DNA from: Cannabis sativa
Lineage: Eukaryota; Streptophyta; Magnoliopsida; Rosales; Cannabaceae
Assembly (NCBI RefSeq): GCF_029168945.1
Contig: NC_083603.1
Location: 39,556,396 to 39,620,395, forward strand
Direction of reading: 5' to 3'
DNA: 64,000 bases
Every line of letters begins with the position of its first letter. Positions within the stretch are counted from its first letter, which is position 1. Both the position numbers and the translations under genes were made by a program. Shown here piece by piece: positions 22,196 through 35,197 of the stretch. The notes beneath the pieces were generated by a model. The model made no database searches. It was not told the origin of the DNA and was given only the letters and a program-made list of their open reading frames with translations.

Positions 22196-25100
22196 TAGGG
22201 GTGTTCGCAGTTCGGGTGGTGCGATTTTTAAACATTTTTTTCAAACCAAGCCGCACATGCGGTTTTTCCAATTTTCCAAACCCCACCCGCACCACGATAC
22301 TAAAAAACCGTAAAAAATGCACCGCAAAAAATGATGCGGTGCGGTTTCTTGCGGTTTGAACTATCACAATTTTTTTTTTGAAGTCATCATAAAATAATTA
22401 AACTATTATTAATATAATTATTCCAAAAAAGTGCGGGTCCGAGTGCGGCTCCAGGTCCAAGTTCGGGTCCGATTGCGGGTCCAAGTTTGGGTCTGGGTCA
22501 AGAGCTCAGTCGAGATCTAGGTCCAGCATTTCGATCCCAGTCTGGGTATTGGTTCGAGTCCAAGTTCATATCCAGATCCCTATCTAGGTCCAAGTTTGTG
22601 TTTGGGATCGGGTCCCGGATTTAGGTCAAGGTCCGGGTCTCAATTCTGTTCTTGGTACACGACTGTGTCAGTGCCCGAGTTCCAGTCTCAATTTGGGTCT
22701 GAGGCTAGGTCTGTGTTCGGTTCTAGGTCTGGGTCCGGGTCTTGGTCACGTTCCTTGTCTTGTTCTAGCGTCCTGGTTCTGCGATCCTTGTTTAGGTTCT
22801 AATTTTGGGTCCCAGGTGTAGGTCTGTGTTCGGGTTTGGTTCTTCGCCTTGGTTCTGGTCCTAGTCTGAGTCCCAGATCTAGACACCAACTACTGGTCTG
22901 TTCCAGCTCCCGTTACCTGAATCCCGAGTAAAGATTTGGATCACTGTCACGGGTCTCGGTCTGGTTCTGGTTCAGGTCCCAGGTCCCATTTTTGAGTTTG
23001 GGTTCGGGATCGAGACTGGGGTGCGGTTCAAGGTCCGGACCCTGGTTCTGTGTCCCTAGTCTGGTTCCATGTTTGGGTCCCGAGTCCAGGTTTGGGTTGG
23101 GATCCGGGTCCGGCTCCCAATTTGGGTCTATGTCTGATTTGGAGTCCGGGTCCTGGCCCGGTTACGGTTCGTGATTTAGGTCCAATTTCAGTTATGATTC
23201 AAAGTCCAAGTCCTAGTTGCATTCCCGGTCAACTTCCGGTTTTGGTTCCAATTTTGGGTTACAGGGTACGGGTTCGGGTCCACTTTTCGGTGTGGGACTG
23301 GGTTCAGGTCTGAGTGAGGGTTCGGGTCCTTGTCAGTGTTCGGGTCCATGGTTGGGTCCCAAATTCAGACACCGACTACAGGTGTTGTCCAAGCCCTAGG
23401 TAAAAATCTGGATCCCAATCTCGGGTCCCACTCTGGATTCATTTCTTCTGCCGGGTCACGAGCTGGGTCCTAGGTTCAAGTTCAGGTTTGGGTCGGGTAC
23501 TATATCCCGGTCCTAGTTCTATTTCCCAGGTCCCTATCCTGATTCTAGATCCAGGTCCCGGTTATTGTGTGGGTTTGGGTCTATGTTCGAGTTCGAGTCC
23601 TAGTCTCGGTTCGGGTTTAGGTCTCTGTCTGGGTTTTGATCAGGGTTCGGGTTTGGGTTTAGGTCCTGGTCCTGGTCCTAGTCCTAGTTCCATTTGCCAT
23701 TCTTAGTTCGAGTTTGGGTCTGAGTTCGGGTCGGAGTTCGCGTCCTGGGTCTTTGTCTGGGTTTGGTCTCAGTCCCAAGTTCCAATCCCGATCTGAGTCT
23801 GGATTCAGTTCTTGGTCTAAGTTTTTGGTTCTGAACCTACTCTGGGTTCGAGTTTGGGTCCGGGTCTTGGGCTTGCTTTGGGTCTGATTCTTGGTGTGAA
23901 TTTTAGTTCGGGTCGGAATATGTGTCCTTGTTTGTGTCCTGGTCTGGACCCCCGATCTAAGTCTAGGTTCGAGTCCAGGTGCAGGTTCAGGTCCCGCGTG
24001 CGGGTCCAAGTTTGGGTCTTGGTCAGGATCTCGGTCCATATCTAGGTCCACCATTTCGATCCCAGTCTGGGTCTTGGTCCGAGTCCAGGTTCGTATCCGG
24101 ATCCCTATCTAGGTCCAAGTCTTTGTTGTGGATCGAGTCCCAGATTTCGGTCAAAGTCTAGGTCTATGTTCCGGTCTGGGTACACGACCGTGTTTGGGCC
24201 CAAGTTCAAGTCTCAGTTTGGGTCTGAGGCATGTTTGTGTTTGGTTCCACGTTTGGGTCCGGGTCCTCATCACGGTCCTAGTCTTGTTCTAGGGTCCTGG
24301 TTCGGCTATTCTTGTTCAGGTTCTAATTTTGGGTCCCAGGTCTAGGTCTGGGTTCGGGTTTGGTTCTTCGCCTGGGTTCTGGTCCTAGTTTGAGTCGTAG
24401 ATCTAGACACCGACTACTGGTTTGTTCCAGGCCCCGTTACCGAATCCAGAGTCAAGATCTGGATCACTGTCACGGCTCTCGGTCTGGTTTATGTTCAGGT
24501 CCTAGGTCCCTTTTCTGAGTCTGGGTTCGAGATCGAGACTGGAGTGCGGTTCTATGTCCGGACCCTGGTTCTGTGTCCATAGTCTGGTTCCATGTGTGGG
24601 TCTGAGTTCATGTTCGGGTTCGGGTCCCTAGTTCAGGTTTGTGTTGGGATCCGGGTGCGATTCCCAATTCGGGTCTAGGTCTGATTTGGAGTCCGGGTCC
24701 TGGTTCAGTTACGGTTCAAGATCTAGGCCCAATTTCAGTTATGTTTCCAAGTCCAAGTCCTAGTTTCCAATTTCAGTCGCGGTCAACTTCCGGTTTTGGT
24801 TCCCATTTCGGGTCACAGGGTACGAGCTCGGGTCCACTTTTGTGTTTGGGACTTGGTTCATGCCGGGTCACGAGCTAGGTCCTAGGTTCAAGTTCGGGTC
24901 TGGGTCGGGTACTATGTCCCGGTCCTAGTTCTGTTTCCCAGGTCTTTATCCTTATTCTGGATCCAGGTCCCGGTTATTGTGTGGGTTTGTGTCTCGGTCT
25001 AGGTTCAAGTTCGAGTCCTAGTCCTAGTCCTAGTTCGGTTCTAGTTCCATTTCCGAGTCTTTGTTCGAGTTTGGGTTTGAGTTCGGTCGGAGTTCGAGTC

Positions 25101-28100
25101 CTTGTCTGAGTTTGGGTTCAGGTCCGGATTTTAGTCTAGGTCCAGATCAGGCTCCGGGTGTGGGTTCGCGTCATGGGTCTATGTCTAGGTTGGGTCTGAG
25201 TCCCAAGTTCCAATCCCGATGTGAGTCTGGATTCAGTTGAGGGTCTAATTCCTTGGCTCTGATCCTGTTCTGGATTAGAGTTTGGGTCCGGGTCAAGGTC
25301 TAACTTTGGGTCTGATTCTAGGTGCGGGTTTGAGTTCGGGTCGGAGTCTGTGTCCGTGTTTGTGTCCAAGTCTGGACGACGATCTGGCTCTAGGTAAGGG
25401 TCAAGGTCCAAGTTTGGGTCCGAGTGCGGGTCCAAGTTTGGTTCTTCGTCAAGATCTCGGTCCAGATCTAGGTCCAGCATTTCGATCACAGTCTTGGTCT
25501 TGGTCCATCTCCAGGTTCATATTCGAATCCCTATCTAGATCCAATTCTGTGTTTGGGATCGTTCCCAGATTTAGGTCCAGGTCAAGGTCTCATTTTCGGT
25601 CTGGGTACACGATTGTGTCCGAGCCTGAGTTCCAGTCTCAGTTGGGGTCTAAGGTTATGTCTGTGTTCGATTCTACGTATGGGTCCGGGTCCTGGTCACG
25701 GTCCTAGTCTTGTTCTAGGGTCCTTAGTCTGCGATTATTTTTCAGGTTCTAATTTTTGGTCCCAGGGCTAGGTCTGGGTTCGGGTTTAGCTCTTCGTCTG
25801 TGTTCTGGTCCTAGTCTAAGTCCCAGATCTAGACACCGACTACTGGTCACTGTCACGGGACTCGGTTTGATTTTAGTTTAGGTCCCAGGTCCCATTTCTG
25901 AGTTTGGGTTCGGGATCGAGACTGGGGTGCAGTTCTAAGTCCCGACCCTAGTTCTGTGTCCCTTGTCTGGATCCATGTTTGGGTCTTGATCCCAATCTTG
26001 GGTCCCAGTCTGGTTCCATTTCTTGTGCCAGGTCACGAGCTGGGTCCTAGGTTCAAGTTCGGGTTTGGGTCGCGTACTATGTCCCGGTCCTAGTTCTATT
26101 TCCCAGGTCCCTATCCTGATTCTAGATCCAGGTCCCGGTTATTGTGTGGGTTTGGGTCTAGGTCCCGAGTGCGTGTCCAAGTTTGGGTCTTGATACGATC
26201 TCGGTCCAGATCTAGGTCCACCATTTCGATCCCAGTCTGGGTCTTGGTCCGAGTCCAAGTTCATATCCGGATCCCTATCTATGTCCAAGTCTGTGTTGGG
26301 GATCGGGTCCCAGATTTAGGTCAAAGTCCGGGTCTCAGTTTCGGTCTGGGTACACGACCTTGTCTGGGCCAGAGTTCCAGTCTATGTTTGGGTCTGATGC
26401 TAGGTCTGTGTTCGGTTCTAGGTCTGGGTCCGAGTCCTGGTCACGGTCCTTGTCTTGTAGGGTCCTAGTTCTTCGATCCTTGTTCAGGTTTTAATTTTGG
26501 GTCCCAAGTCTAGGTCTTGGTTCGGGTTTGGTTCTTCGCCTAGGTTCTGGTCCTAGTCTGAGTCCCAAATCTAGACACCGACTACTGGTCTGTTCCAGGC
26601 CCCGTTACCCGAATCCTGAGTCAAGATCTTGATCACTGTCACGACTCTCGGTCTGCTTCTGGTTCAGGTCCCAGGTCCGATTTCTGAGTTTGGGTTCGAG
26701 ATTGAGACTAGGGTGCGGTTCTAGGTCCCGACCCTGGTTCTGTGATATAGTCTGGTTCCATGTTTGGGTCTGATTTCATGTTCGGGTTCGGGTCTCGAGT
26801 CCAGGTTTGGGTTGGGATCCGGGTCCGATTCCCAATTCGGGTCTAGGTCTGATTTGGAGTCCGGGTCCTGGTTCGGTTACGGTTCCAAATCCAGCCACCG
26901 AGTACAGGTTTTGTCCAGGCCCTGGTTCCAAATCTGGATCCCAATCTCGAGTCCCAGTCTGGTTCCATTTCTTGTGCCGGGTCATGAGCCGGGTCCTAGG
27001 TTCAAGTTCGGGTCTGGGTCGGGTACTATGTCCCGGTCCTAGTTCTGTTTCCTAGGTCTCTATCCTGATTCTGGATCCAGGTCCCGGTTATTGTGTGGGT
27101 TTGTATCTCGGTCTAGGTTCGGGTTCAAGTTCTAGTCTCGGTTCGGGTTTAGGTCTCTGTCTGGGTTTTGATCTCGGTTCGGTTTTGGGTTTAGGTCCGG
27201 TCCTACTCCTAGTCCTAGTTCGGTTCTAGTTCCATTTGCGATTCTTTATTCAAGTTTGGGTTTAAGTTCGGTCGGAGTTCGAGTCCTGGTCCGAGTTTTG
27301 GTTTGGGTCCAGATTTTTGTCTAGGTCCAGATCAGGCACCGGGTGTGGGTTCGCGTCCTGGGTCTTGGTCTAGGTTGGGTCTGAGTCCCAAGTTCCAATC
27401 CCGATCTGAGTCTGGATTCAGTTCTGGGTCTAAATCCTTGGTTCTGATCCTGGTTTGGGTTAGAGTTTTGGTCCAGGTCAAGGTCTAACTTTGGGTCTGA
27501 TTCTAGGTGCGGGTTTGAGTTCGGGTCGGAGTCTGTGTCCGTGTTTGTGTCCAGGTCTGTACCTCGATCTGGCTCTCGGTAATGGTCAAGGTCCAACTTC
27601 GGGCCCGAGTGCGGGTCCAAGTTTGGTTCTTCGTCAGGATCTCGGTCCAGATCTAAGTCCAGCATTTCGATCCAAGTCTTGGTCTTGGTCCATCTCCAGG
27701 TTCATATCCAAATCCCTATCTATGTCCAAGTCTGTGTTTGGGATCGTGTCCCAAATTTAGTTCCAGGTCCAGGTCTTAGTTCCGGTCTGGGTACACGACC
27801 GCGTCCGAGACCGCGTTCCAGTCTCAGTTGGGGTCTGAGGTTATGTTTGTGTTCGGTTCTACGTCTGGGTCCGGTTCCTGGTCACGGTCCTAGTCTTGTT
27901 CTAGGGTCCTTGTTCGGTGATTCTTGTTCAGGTTCTAATTTTGGGTACCAAGTCTAGGTCTGGGTTCGGGTTTAGTTCTTCGTCTGTGTTCTGGTCCTAG
28001 TCTGAGTCCCAGATCTAGACACCGACTACTGGTCTGTTCCGGGCCCCGTTACCCGAATCCCGAGTCAAGATCTGGATCATTGTCACGGGTGTCGGTCTGG

Positions 28101-31100
28101 TTCTGGTTCAGGTCCACGGGTCCCGTTTCTAAGTTTGGGTTCAAGATCGACACTGGGGTGCGGTTCTAGGTCCCGACCCTGGCTCTGTGTCCCTAGTCTG
28201 GTTCCATGTTTGGGTCTGAGTTTAGGTTCGGGTTCGGGTTCCGAGTCCAGGTTTGGGTGGGGATCCGGGTCCGGCTCCCAATTCGGGTCTAGGTCGGATT
28301 TGGAGTTTGGGTCCTTGTCCTGTTACTGCTCTAGATCTAGGTCCAATTTCAGTTTTGATTCCAAGTCCAAGTGCTAGTTCCAGTCCCGGTCAACTTCCAG
28401 TTTTGGTTCCAATTTTTGGTCACAGGGTACGGGTTCTTGTCCACTTTTGGGTTTGGGATATTCTTTAGGTCCGGGTCCTCGTCAGGGTTCGTGTCTAGGG
28501 CTGGGTCCTAAATCCAGAAACTAACTACGGGTTTTGTCCAAGCCCTGGGTCCAGATCCGGATCCCAATCTCGGGTCCTAGTGTGGTTCCATTTCTGGTGC
28601 CGGGTCACGAGCTGGGTCCTAGGTTCAAGTTCGAGTCCCTGTCATGTACTAGGTCTCTTTCCTAGTTCGAGTTCTCGTCTGAGTTTTGGTTCGGGTCTGG
28701 ATTTCAGTCTAGGTCCAGATCAGGCTCCGTGTGTGGGTTCCCGTCCTGGGTCTTGGTCTATGTTGGGTCCGAGTCCCAAGTTCCAATCCAAATCTGAGTC
28801 TGGATTCAGTTCTGGGTCTAAGTCCTTAGTTCTGATCCTGGTCTGGGTTCGAGTTTGGGTTCGGGTCCGGGTCTAGCTTTGGGTCTGATTCAAGGTGTGG
28901 GTTTGAGTTCAGGTCCGAGTCTGTGTCCAGGTTTGTGTCTAGGTCTAGACCCCCATCTGGGTCTAGGTTCGGGTCCAGGTCCAAGTTGGGGTCCCTAGTG
29001 CGGGTCCAAGTTTGGGTCTGGGTCTGGATCTCGGTCCAGATGTAGGTCCAACATTTCGATCCCGGTCTGGGTCTTGGTTCGAGTCTAGGTAAGTATCTGG
29101 ATCCCTATGTAGGTGCAGGTCTGTGTTTGGGATCGGGTCCCAGATTTAGGTGCAGGTCCGGGTCTCCATTCCGGTCTGGGTACACAAGCGTGTCCGGGCC
29201 CGAGTTCAAGTCTCAGTTTGGGTCTGAGGCTAGTCTGTGTTTGGTTCTAGGTCTTGGTTCGGGTCCTTGTCACAGTCTTAGTCTTGTTCTAGGGTCCTGG
29301 TTCGACGATTCTTGTTTAAGTTCTTATTTTTGCTCCCAGGTCTAGGTTTGGGTTTGGGTTTGGTTCTTTGTCTGGGTTCTGGTCCTAATCTGAGTCCCAG
29401 ATCTAGACATCGACTACTGGTCTGTTCCAGCTCCCGTTACCCGAATCCTAAGTCAAGATCTGAATCACTGTCACTTGTCTCGGTCTTGTTCTGGTTCAGG
29501 TCCCAGGTCGCATTTCTGAGTTTGGGTTCGGGATCGAGACTGGGGTGCGGTTCTAGGTCCTAAGCCTAGTTCTCTGTCCCTAGTCTTGTTCCTTGTTTGG
29601 TTCCATTTGCGATTCTTAGTTCGAGTTTAAGTTTGAGTTCAGATCGAAGATCGAGTTCTGGTCTGACTTTGGATTCTGTATGGATTTCGCCCAGGGTCCG
29701 CATCGTGCTCCGGTGTGGGTTCGCGTTCTGGGTCTTGGTCTAGGTTGGGCCAAAGTCCCAAGTTCCAATCCCGATCTGAATCTGGATTTAATTCTGGGTC
29801 TGAGTACTTTGTTCTGATCCTGGTTTTGTTTGGGTCCGATTCTAAGTGTGGGTTTGAGTTCGGGTTCGAGTCTGTGTCAGGGTTTGTGTCCACGTGTGGA
29901 CCCCGATTTGGTTCTAGGTTCGGGTCTAGGTCCAAGATGGGGTCCTGAGTGCGGGTCCAAGTTTGGGTCGGGGTCAAGATCTCGGTCCAGATCTAGGTCC
30001 AGCATTTCGATCCCAGTCTGGGTCTTGGTCCGAGTCCAGGTTCTTATCCGGATCCCTATCTAGGTAAAAGTCTGTGTTTGGGATCGGGTCAAAGATTTAG
30101 GTCCAAGTGTGGTTCTCAGTTCCGGTCTGGGTACACGACCGTGTCCGGGCCCGAGTTCCAGTCTCAATTTTGGTCTGAGGCTAGGTCTGTGTTTGGTTTT
30201 ACGTCTGGGTGCAGGTCATGGTCACGATCCTAGTCTTGTTCTAGGGTCCTGGTTCAGCGATTCTTATTCAGGTTCTAATTTTTGGTCCCAGGTCTAGGTC
30301 TGGGTTCGGTTTTGGATCTTCTTCTGGGTTCTGGTCCTATTCTGAGTCCCAGATCTAGACACCGACGAATGGTCTGTTCCAGGCCCATTTACCCGAATCC
30401 TAAGTGAAGATTTCGATCACTGTCATGGCTCTCGGTCTGGTTCTGGTTCAGGTCCCAGGTCCCATTTCTGAGTTTGGGTTCGGGATCGAGACTAGGGTGC
30501 GGTTCTAGGTCCTGACCCTGGTTCTGTGTCCCTAGTATGGTTCCAAGTTTGAGTCTGAGTTCAGGTTCAGGTTCGGGTCCTGAGTCCAGGTTTTGGTTTG
30601 GAACCGGGTTCGGCTCCTAATTCGGGTCTAGGTCTTATTTGGTGTCCGGGTCCATGTCCGGTTATGGTTCTTGATCTAGGTCCAATTTCAGTTATGATTC
30701 CTAGTCCAAGTCCTAGTTCCAGTCCGGGTCAACTTCAGGTTTTGGTTCCAATTTTGGGTCACAGGTTACTGGTTCAGGTCAACTTTTGGGTTTGGGACTT
30801 GGTTCAGGTCTGGGTGTGGGTTCGGGTCCTCGTCAGGGTTCGTGTCCAGGGCAGGGTCCCAAATCAAGACACAGACGACGGGTTTTATCCAAGCCGTGGG
30901 TCCAGATCTGGATACCAATCTCAGGTCCCAGTCTGGTTCCATTTCTGGTGTCAACTCACGTGCTGGGTCCTATGTTCAACTTCGAGTCTGGGTCGGGTAC
31001 TAGGACCCGGTCCTAGTTATGTTTCCCAAGTCCCTATCCTTATTCTGGGTCCAAGTCCCAGTTATTCTGTGGGTTTAGGTCCCGGTCTAGGTTCGGTTTT

Positions 31101-32346
31101 GAGTCCTAGTCTCGGTTCGGGTTTACGTCTCTGTCTGGGTTTTGATCTGGGTTCGGGTTTGGGTTTAGGTCCTGGTCCTGGTCCTAGTTAAGTTCTAGTT
31201 CCATTTGCGATTCTGAGTTCGAGTTTGGGTTTGAGTTCGGGTCGGAGTTCGAGTCCTGGTCTGAGTTTGGGTTTGGGTCCGACTTCGCCTAGGGTCCGCA
31301 TCAGCTCCGGTGTGGATTTGCGTCCTGGGTCTTGGTCAAGGGTTGGTCCAAGTCCCAAGTTTCGATCCCGATCTGAGTCTGGATTCAGTTCTAGGTATAA
31401 GTCCTTGATTCTGATCTGGACAGGGTTCGAGTTTGGGTCCGGGTCCGGGTCTAGCTTTGGGTCTGATTCTACGTGTGGGTTTGAGTTCGGGTCTAAGTCT
31501 TTGTCCGGGTTTTGTGTCCAGGTCTGGACCCCGATCTGGGTCTAGGTTCGGGTCCAGGTCCAACTTGGGGTCTCGAGTGCGGGTCAAAGTTTGGGTCTGG
31601 GTCAAGATCTAGGTCTAGATCCAAGTCAACCATTTCGATCCCAGTCTGGGTCTTGGTCCGAGTCGAGGTTCTTATTTAGATCCCTATCTAGGTCCAAGTC
31701 CGTGTTTGGGATCGGGTCCCAGATTTAGGTCCACGACCGGGTCTGAGTTCCGCTCTACGTACACGACCGTGTCTTGGCCCGAGTTCCGCCCCGCTTGGGT
31801 CCGAGGTTAGGTCTCGGGTTCTGGTTCTACGTCTGGGTCCGGTCTTGGTCACGGTCCTAGTCTTGTTCAAGTGTATTTGTTGGGCGATTCTTATTCAGGT
31901 TCTAATTTTAGGTCCCAGGTCTACGTCTGGGTTCGGGTTTGGTTCTTAGTCTTGGTTTTGGTCCTAATCTAAGTCCCAAATCTAGACACCGACTACTAGT
32001 CTGTTCCAGGCCCTTTTACCCGAATACCAATATCTGGATCACTGTCACGGGTCTCGGTCTGGTTCTGGTTCACGTCCCAGGTCCCATTTCTGAGTTTGGG
32101 TTCGGGATCAAGAATGTGGTGCGATTCTAGGTCATGACCCTAGTTTTGTTTCCCCAGTCTGGTTCAATGATTGGGTGTAATTTTAGGTTCGGGTTCAGGT
32201 CCCGAGTCCAGATTTGGGTGGGGATCCGGGTCTGTCTCCCAATTCGGGTCTAGGTCTGATTTGGAGTCCGGGTCCTGGTCTGGTTACGGTTCTGGATCTA
32301 GGTCCAATTTCATTTATGATTCCAAGTCCAAGTCCTAGTTCCAACC
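21400..32346 (+). repeat. Left arm of large inverted duplication
   Basis: The segment matches the reverse complement of about 50263-60600. Mirror pairs have constant coordinate sums: 82605-82612 for pairs from 27.3 to 31.6 kb, 82016 near 25.3-25.7 kb and 82219 near 23.0-24.0 kb, the steps reflecting indels. The order of anchor spacings also mirrors: 1625, 952 and 1388 bp here against 1630, 955 and 1385 bp in the other arm. The inner end is fixed by the switch at 50262. The outer end is approximate. Confidence 0.85.
22196..22430 (+). mobile_element. hAT-like non-autonomous element (MITE)
   Basis: A 235-bp insert begins TAGGGGTGTTCGCAGTTCGG, typical of plant hAT-type miniature elements. It carries repeated GCGGTGCGGTTT and GCGGTTT motifs in both orientations. 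A clear right terminal inverted repeat is not visible before satellite resumes at 22431, so the right end may be lost. There is no coding capacity. It is absent at the mirrored position in the other arm of the inverted duplication. Confidence 0.55.
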
Positions 32347-34230
32347 TACCAACTTCCGGCTTTGGTTCCAATTTTGGGTCACACGGTACGGTTCTTGTCC
32401 ACTTTTGGGTTTGGGACTGGGTTAAGGTCCGCGTGTGGTTTCGGGTTCTCGTTGGGGTTCGGTGTCCGTGGTCGGGTCATAAATCCAGACACTGACTACC
32501 GATTTTGTCCAAGCCCGGGATCCAGATCCGAAACCCAATCTCGGGTACTAGTGTGGTTCCATTTCTGGTGTTGGGTCACGAGCTGGGTCCTACGTTCAAG
32601 TTCGGGTCTGGGTCAGGTACTAGGTCTTGATCCTAGTTTTGTTTCCCAGGTACCTATCCTGATTCTTGGTCCAGGTCCTGGTTATTGTGTGGGTTTGGGT
32701 CACGGTCTAGGTTCAGGTTCATGTCCCAGTCTCGCTTCTGGTTTAGGTCTCTGTCTGGGTTTTGATTTGGGATCGGGTTTGGGTTTAGGTCCTAGTCCTG
32801 GTTCTAGTCCTAGTTCGATTCTAGTTCCATTTAAAATTCTTAGTTCGCGTTCGGGTTTGAGTTCGGATCAGAGTTCGAGTCCTGGTATGAGTTTTGGTTC
32901 ATGTCTTGATTTCGCCTCTAGTCCGCATCGTGCTCCGGTGTGGGTTCGTGTCCTGGGTCTTGGTCTAGGTCGGGTCTGAGTCCCAAGTTCCAATCCAGAT
33001 CTAGTCTGGATTCAGTTCTGGGTCTAAGTCTTTGGTTCTGATCCTAGTCTGGGTTCGAGTTTGCGTCTGGGTCCGGGTCTAGCTTTGGGTCTGATTCAAG
33101 GTGTGGGTTTGAATTCGGGTCCAAGTTTGTGTCCAGGTTTGTGTCCAGGTCTGGACCCCAATCTAGGTCTAGGTTTGGGTCCGTGTCCACTGGGGTCCCG
33201 AGTGCGGGTCCAAGTTTGGGTCCGGGCCAAGATCTCGGTCCCGGTATCCAAGTCCAACATTTCGATCCCGCCCAGGTCTTGGTACGAGTCCAGTTCTTAT
33301 CCGGATCCCTATCTAGGTCCAAGTCATGGTTTGGGATCTAGTCCCGCATTTAGGTCCAGACCGGTCTCGCCTTGGGTCCGATGCCGAGTCTCGTGTTCTG
33401 CTCTACGTCTGGGTCCTAGTCTTTGTCACAGTCCTAGTCTTGTTCTAGGGTCCGTGTTCTGGCGATTCTTGTTCAGGTTCTAATTTTTGGTCCCAGGTCT
33501 ACGTCTAGGTTCGGGTTTGGTTTTTCGTCTTGGTTTTGGTCCTAATCTAAGTACCAGATCTAGACACCGACTACTAGTCTGTTCCAGGCCCGGTTACCCG
33601 AATCCAAATATCCGGATCACTGTCACGGGTCTCGGTCGGTTCAGTTCACGTCCTGTGTCCTTTTTTGAGTTTGGGTTTGGGATCGAGACAGTGGTGCGGT
33701 TCTAGGTCCCGTCCATTGTTTGTGTCCCTAGTCTGGTTCCATGTTTGGGTCTGAGTTAAGGTTCAGGTTCGGGTCCCTAGTCCAGGTTTGGGTGGGGATC
33801 CGGGTGCGGCTCCCAATTCGGGTCTAGGTCTGATTTGGAGTCCGGGTTATGGTCTGGTTACGGTTCTGGATCTAAGTCCAATTTCAGTTATGATTCCAAG
33901 TCCAAGTCCTAGTTCCAGTCCCGGTCAACTTCCGGTTTTGGTTCCAATTTTGGGTCACACGGTACAGGTTCAGGTCCACTTTTGGGTTTGGGACTGGGTT
34001 TAGGTCCGGGTGTGGTTTCGGGTACTCGTTAGGGTTCCCGTCCAGGGCCGCGTCCCAAATACAGACATTGACTACGGGTTTTGTCCAAGCCCGGGATCAA
34101 GATCCGGAACCCAATCTCGGGTCCTAGTGTGGTTCCATTTCTAGTGCCGGGTCACGAGCTGGGTCCTAGGTTCAAGTTCGTGTCTGGGTCAGGTACTACG
34201 TCTTTGTCGTAGTTCTGTTTCCCATTTTCC
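22431..34230 (+). repeat. Hexamer-based satellite, block 6 (G/T-rich on +)
   Basis: This is the longest unbroken forward stretch. Anchors lie near 22875, 24410, 25830, 26570, 28015, 29403, 30355, 31980 and 33560. Complete units are 1535-1625 bp; the intervals of 740 and 952 bp are deletion derivatives. Up to about 32.35 kb it is the left arm of the inverted duplication, and from 30.85 kb it is also a paralogue of the block starting at 8531. From about 29.69 kb it contains patches of altered CAG/CTG sites. No genes are present. Confidence 0.95.
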
Positions 34231-34419
34231 CATTTTCAAAATCAAATTGCACTAATATCTAAAATTAATTTTAAAAAATTAAAATTAATTTATTTCTGAT
34301 AATTAGATTTGAAATTTGAAAAACAAAAATCAATTTACAAAACTACACAAAAAATCAGAATTTAATTCCATGAAATAGCATGAAAAATCGAAGAAAACGA
34401 AGAAAATAGCAGGTGGTAC

Positions 34420-34444
34420 GGACAGCATGCAAAGCATGCTGTCC
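34420..34444. other. Perfect hairpin in retrotransposon leader
   Basis: GGACAGCATGC and GCATGCTGTCC form an 11-bp perfect stem with a 3-base AAA loop. The surrounding 170 bp is unusually G/C-rich for this insert. A structured element in the leader could serve RNA packaging or dimerisation, but this is inference. Confidence 0.6.
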
Positions 34445-34785
34445 GCGCGCTTGGGAGAGGAGCCACAGCCCAGAAATCTGGGCGCAAGCACCCCTGCGCA
34501 TGATTTCCGCGCACGTAGGGGAGGTGCTCACAACCTAGGTTTTTTCCGATTTTCAAAAATTCATAACTAATTCAAATTAAATCAAAATCGAGTTCTGTAA
34601 AAAAATAAATTGCTTAGAATTTTCCAAACTATCCAATAAAAATAATTCCAGATACAGACAATCAATTATTTTTCCCAGAATTCACAAACATCAATCAAAC
34701 ATCAATATGACACAACATGAAACCATCCAAATCACAAGCAAATCGTTTTAAGTCCAAATTTCTTGCAAGCAAATCAATTACCATG

Positions 34786-34797
34786 GCTCTGATACCA
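34786..34797 (-). promoter_or_regulatory. Primer binding site for initiator tRNA-Met (second family)
   Basis: The minus strand reads TGGTATCAGAGC two bases from the TGTTGG LTR terminus at 34800. It shows that this fragment comes from the 5' end of an LTR retrotransposon primed by initiator tRNA-Met. Confidence 0.88.
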
Positions 34798-35197
34798 GTT
34801 GTTGGTATTATATTTATCACAGGATCTTAGATCTATTTGCAAGTATGTTGATTTAACAACCTAATATTGAACTTCTAAAACGATGAACTAAACACATAAA
34901 AGTTAAGAATAACTTACAGTGATTGCAGCGGAATTAATGTCTCCTTCCACTCAGATCTCTAACCCTTGATTCCTGTCTGTAGCAGAGTATAATCAAGATC
35001 TGAGCCCGAAAGTTCTTCAGTTGGATGTGATCCTTCACAGTCTTCCAAACTATGATGAGATACTGAATGATGTGAGTGGGCACTTCTCTCTCACTAGGGA
35101 ATTTCGAAATCTCTCTTTGTTTTTCTCTCTTAATTTCGTGTGATATACTTTGCAAAGCAAAACTTTCTCAAGCAACACATATGCATACAAAGAGAGG

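Larger units (their letters stand above)
34231..35197 (-). mobile_element. LTR retrotransposon fragment: leader, primer site and partial LTR
   Basis: On the minus strand the order is a partial LTR (35197-34800), a tRNA-Met primer site (34797-34786) and about 550 bp of internal leader (to 34231). The LTR portion is clearly related to the 3' part of the solo LTR at 36365-38258 read in reverse: both begin TGTTGG on this strand and share GATCTTAGATCTA and TAAAACGATGAA. The rest of the LTR and all coding sequence are missing. Both edges fall directly into satellite without a target-site duplication, so the fragment has been trimmed by deletion. The leader contains a perfect hairpin (34420-34444). 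Confidence 0.8.

Noticed and set aside
22196..22430. Host regulatory insert or small RNA gene
   Set aside because: The TAGGGGTGTTCGC terminus and GCGGTGCGG repeats fit a hAT-type miniature element better, and no promoter motif is evident.
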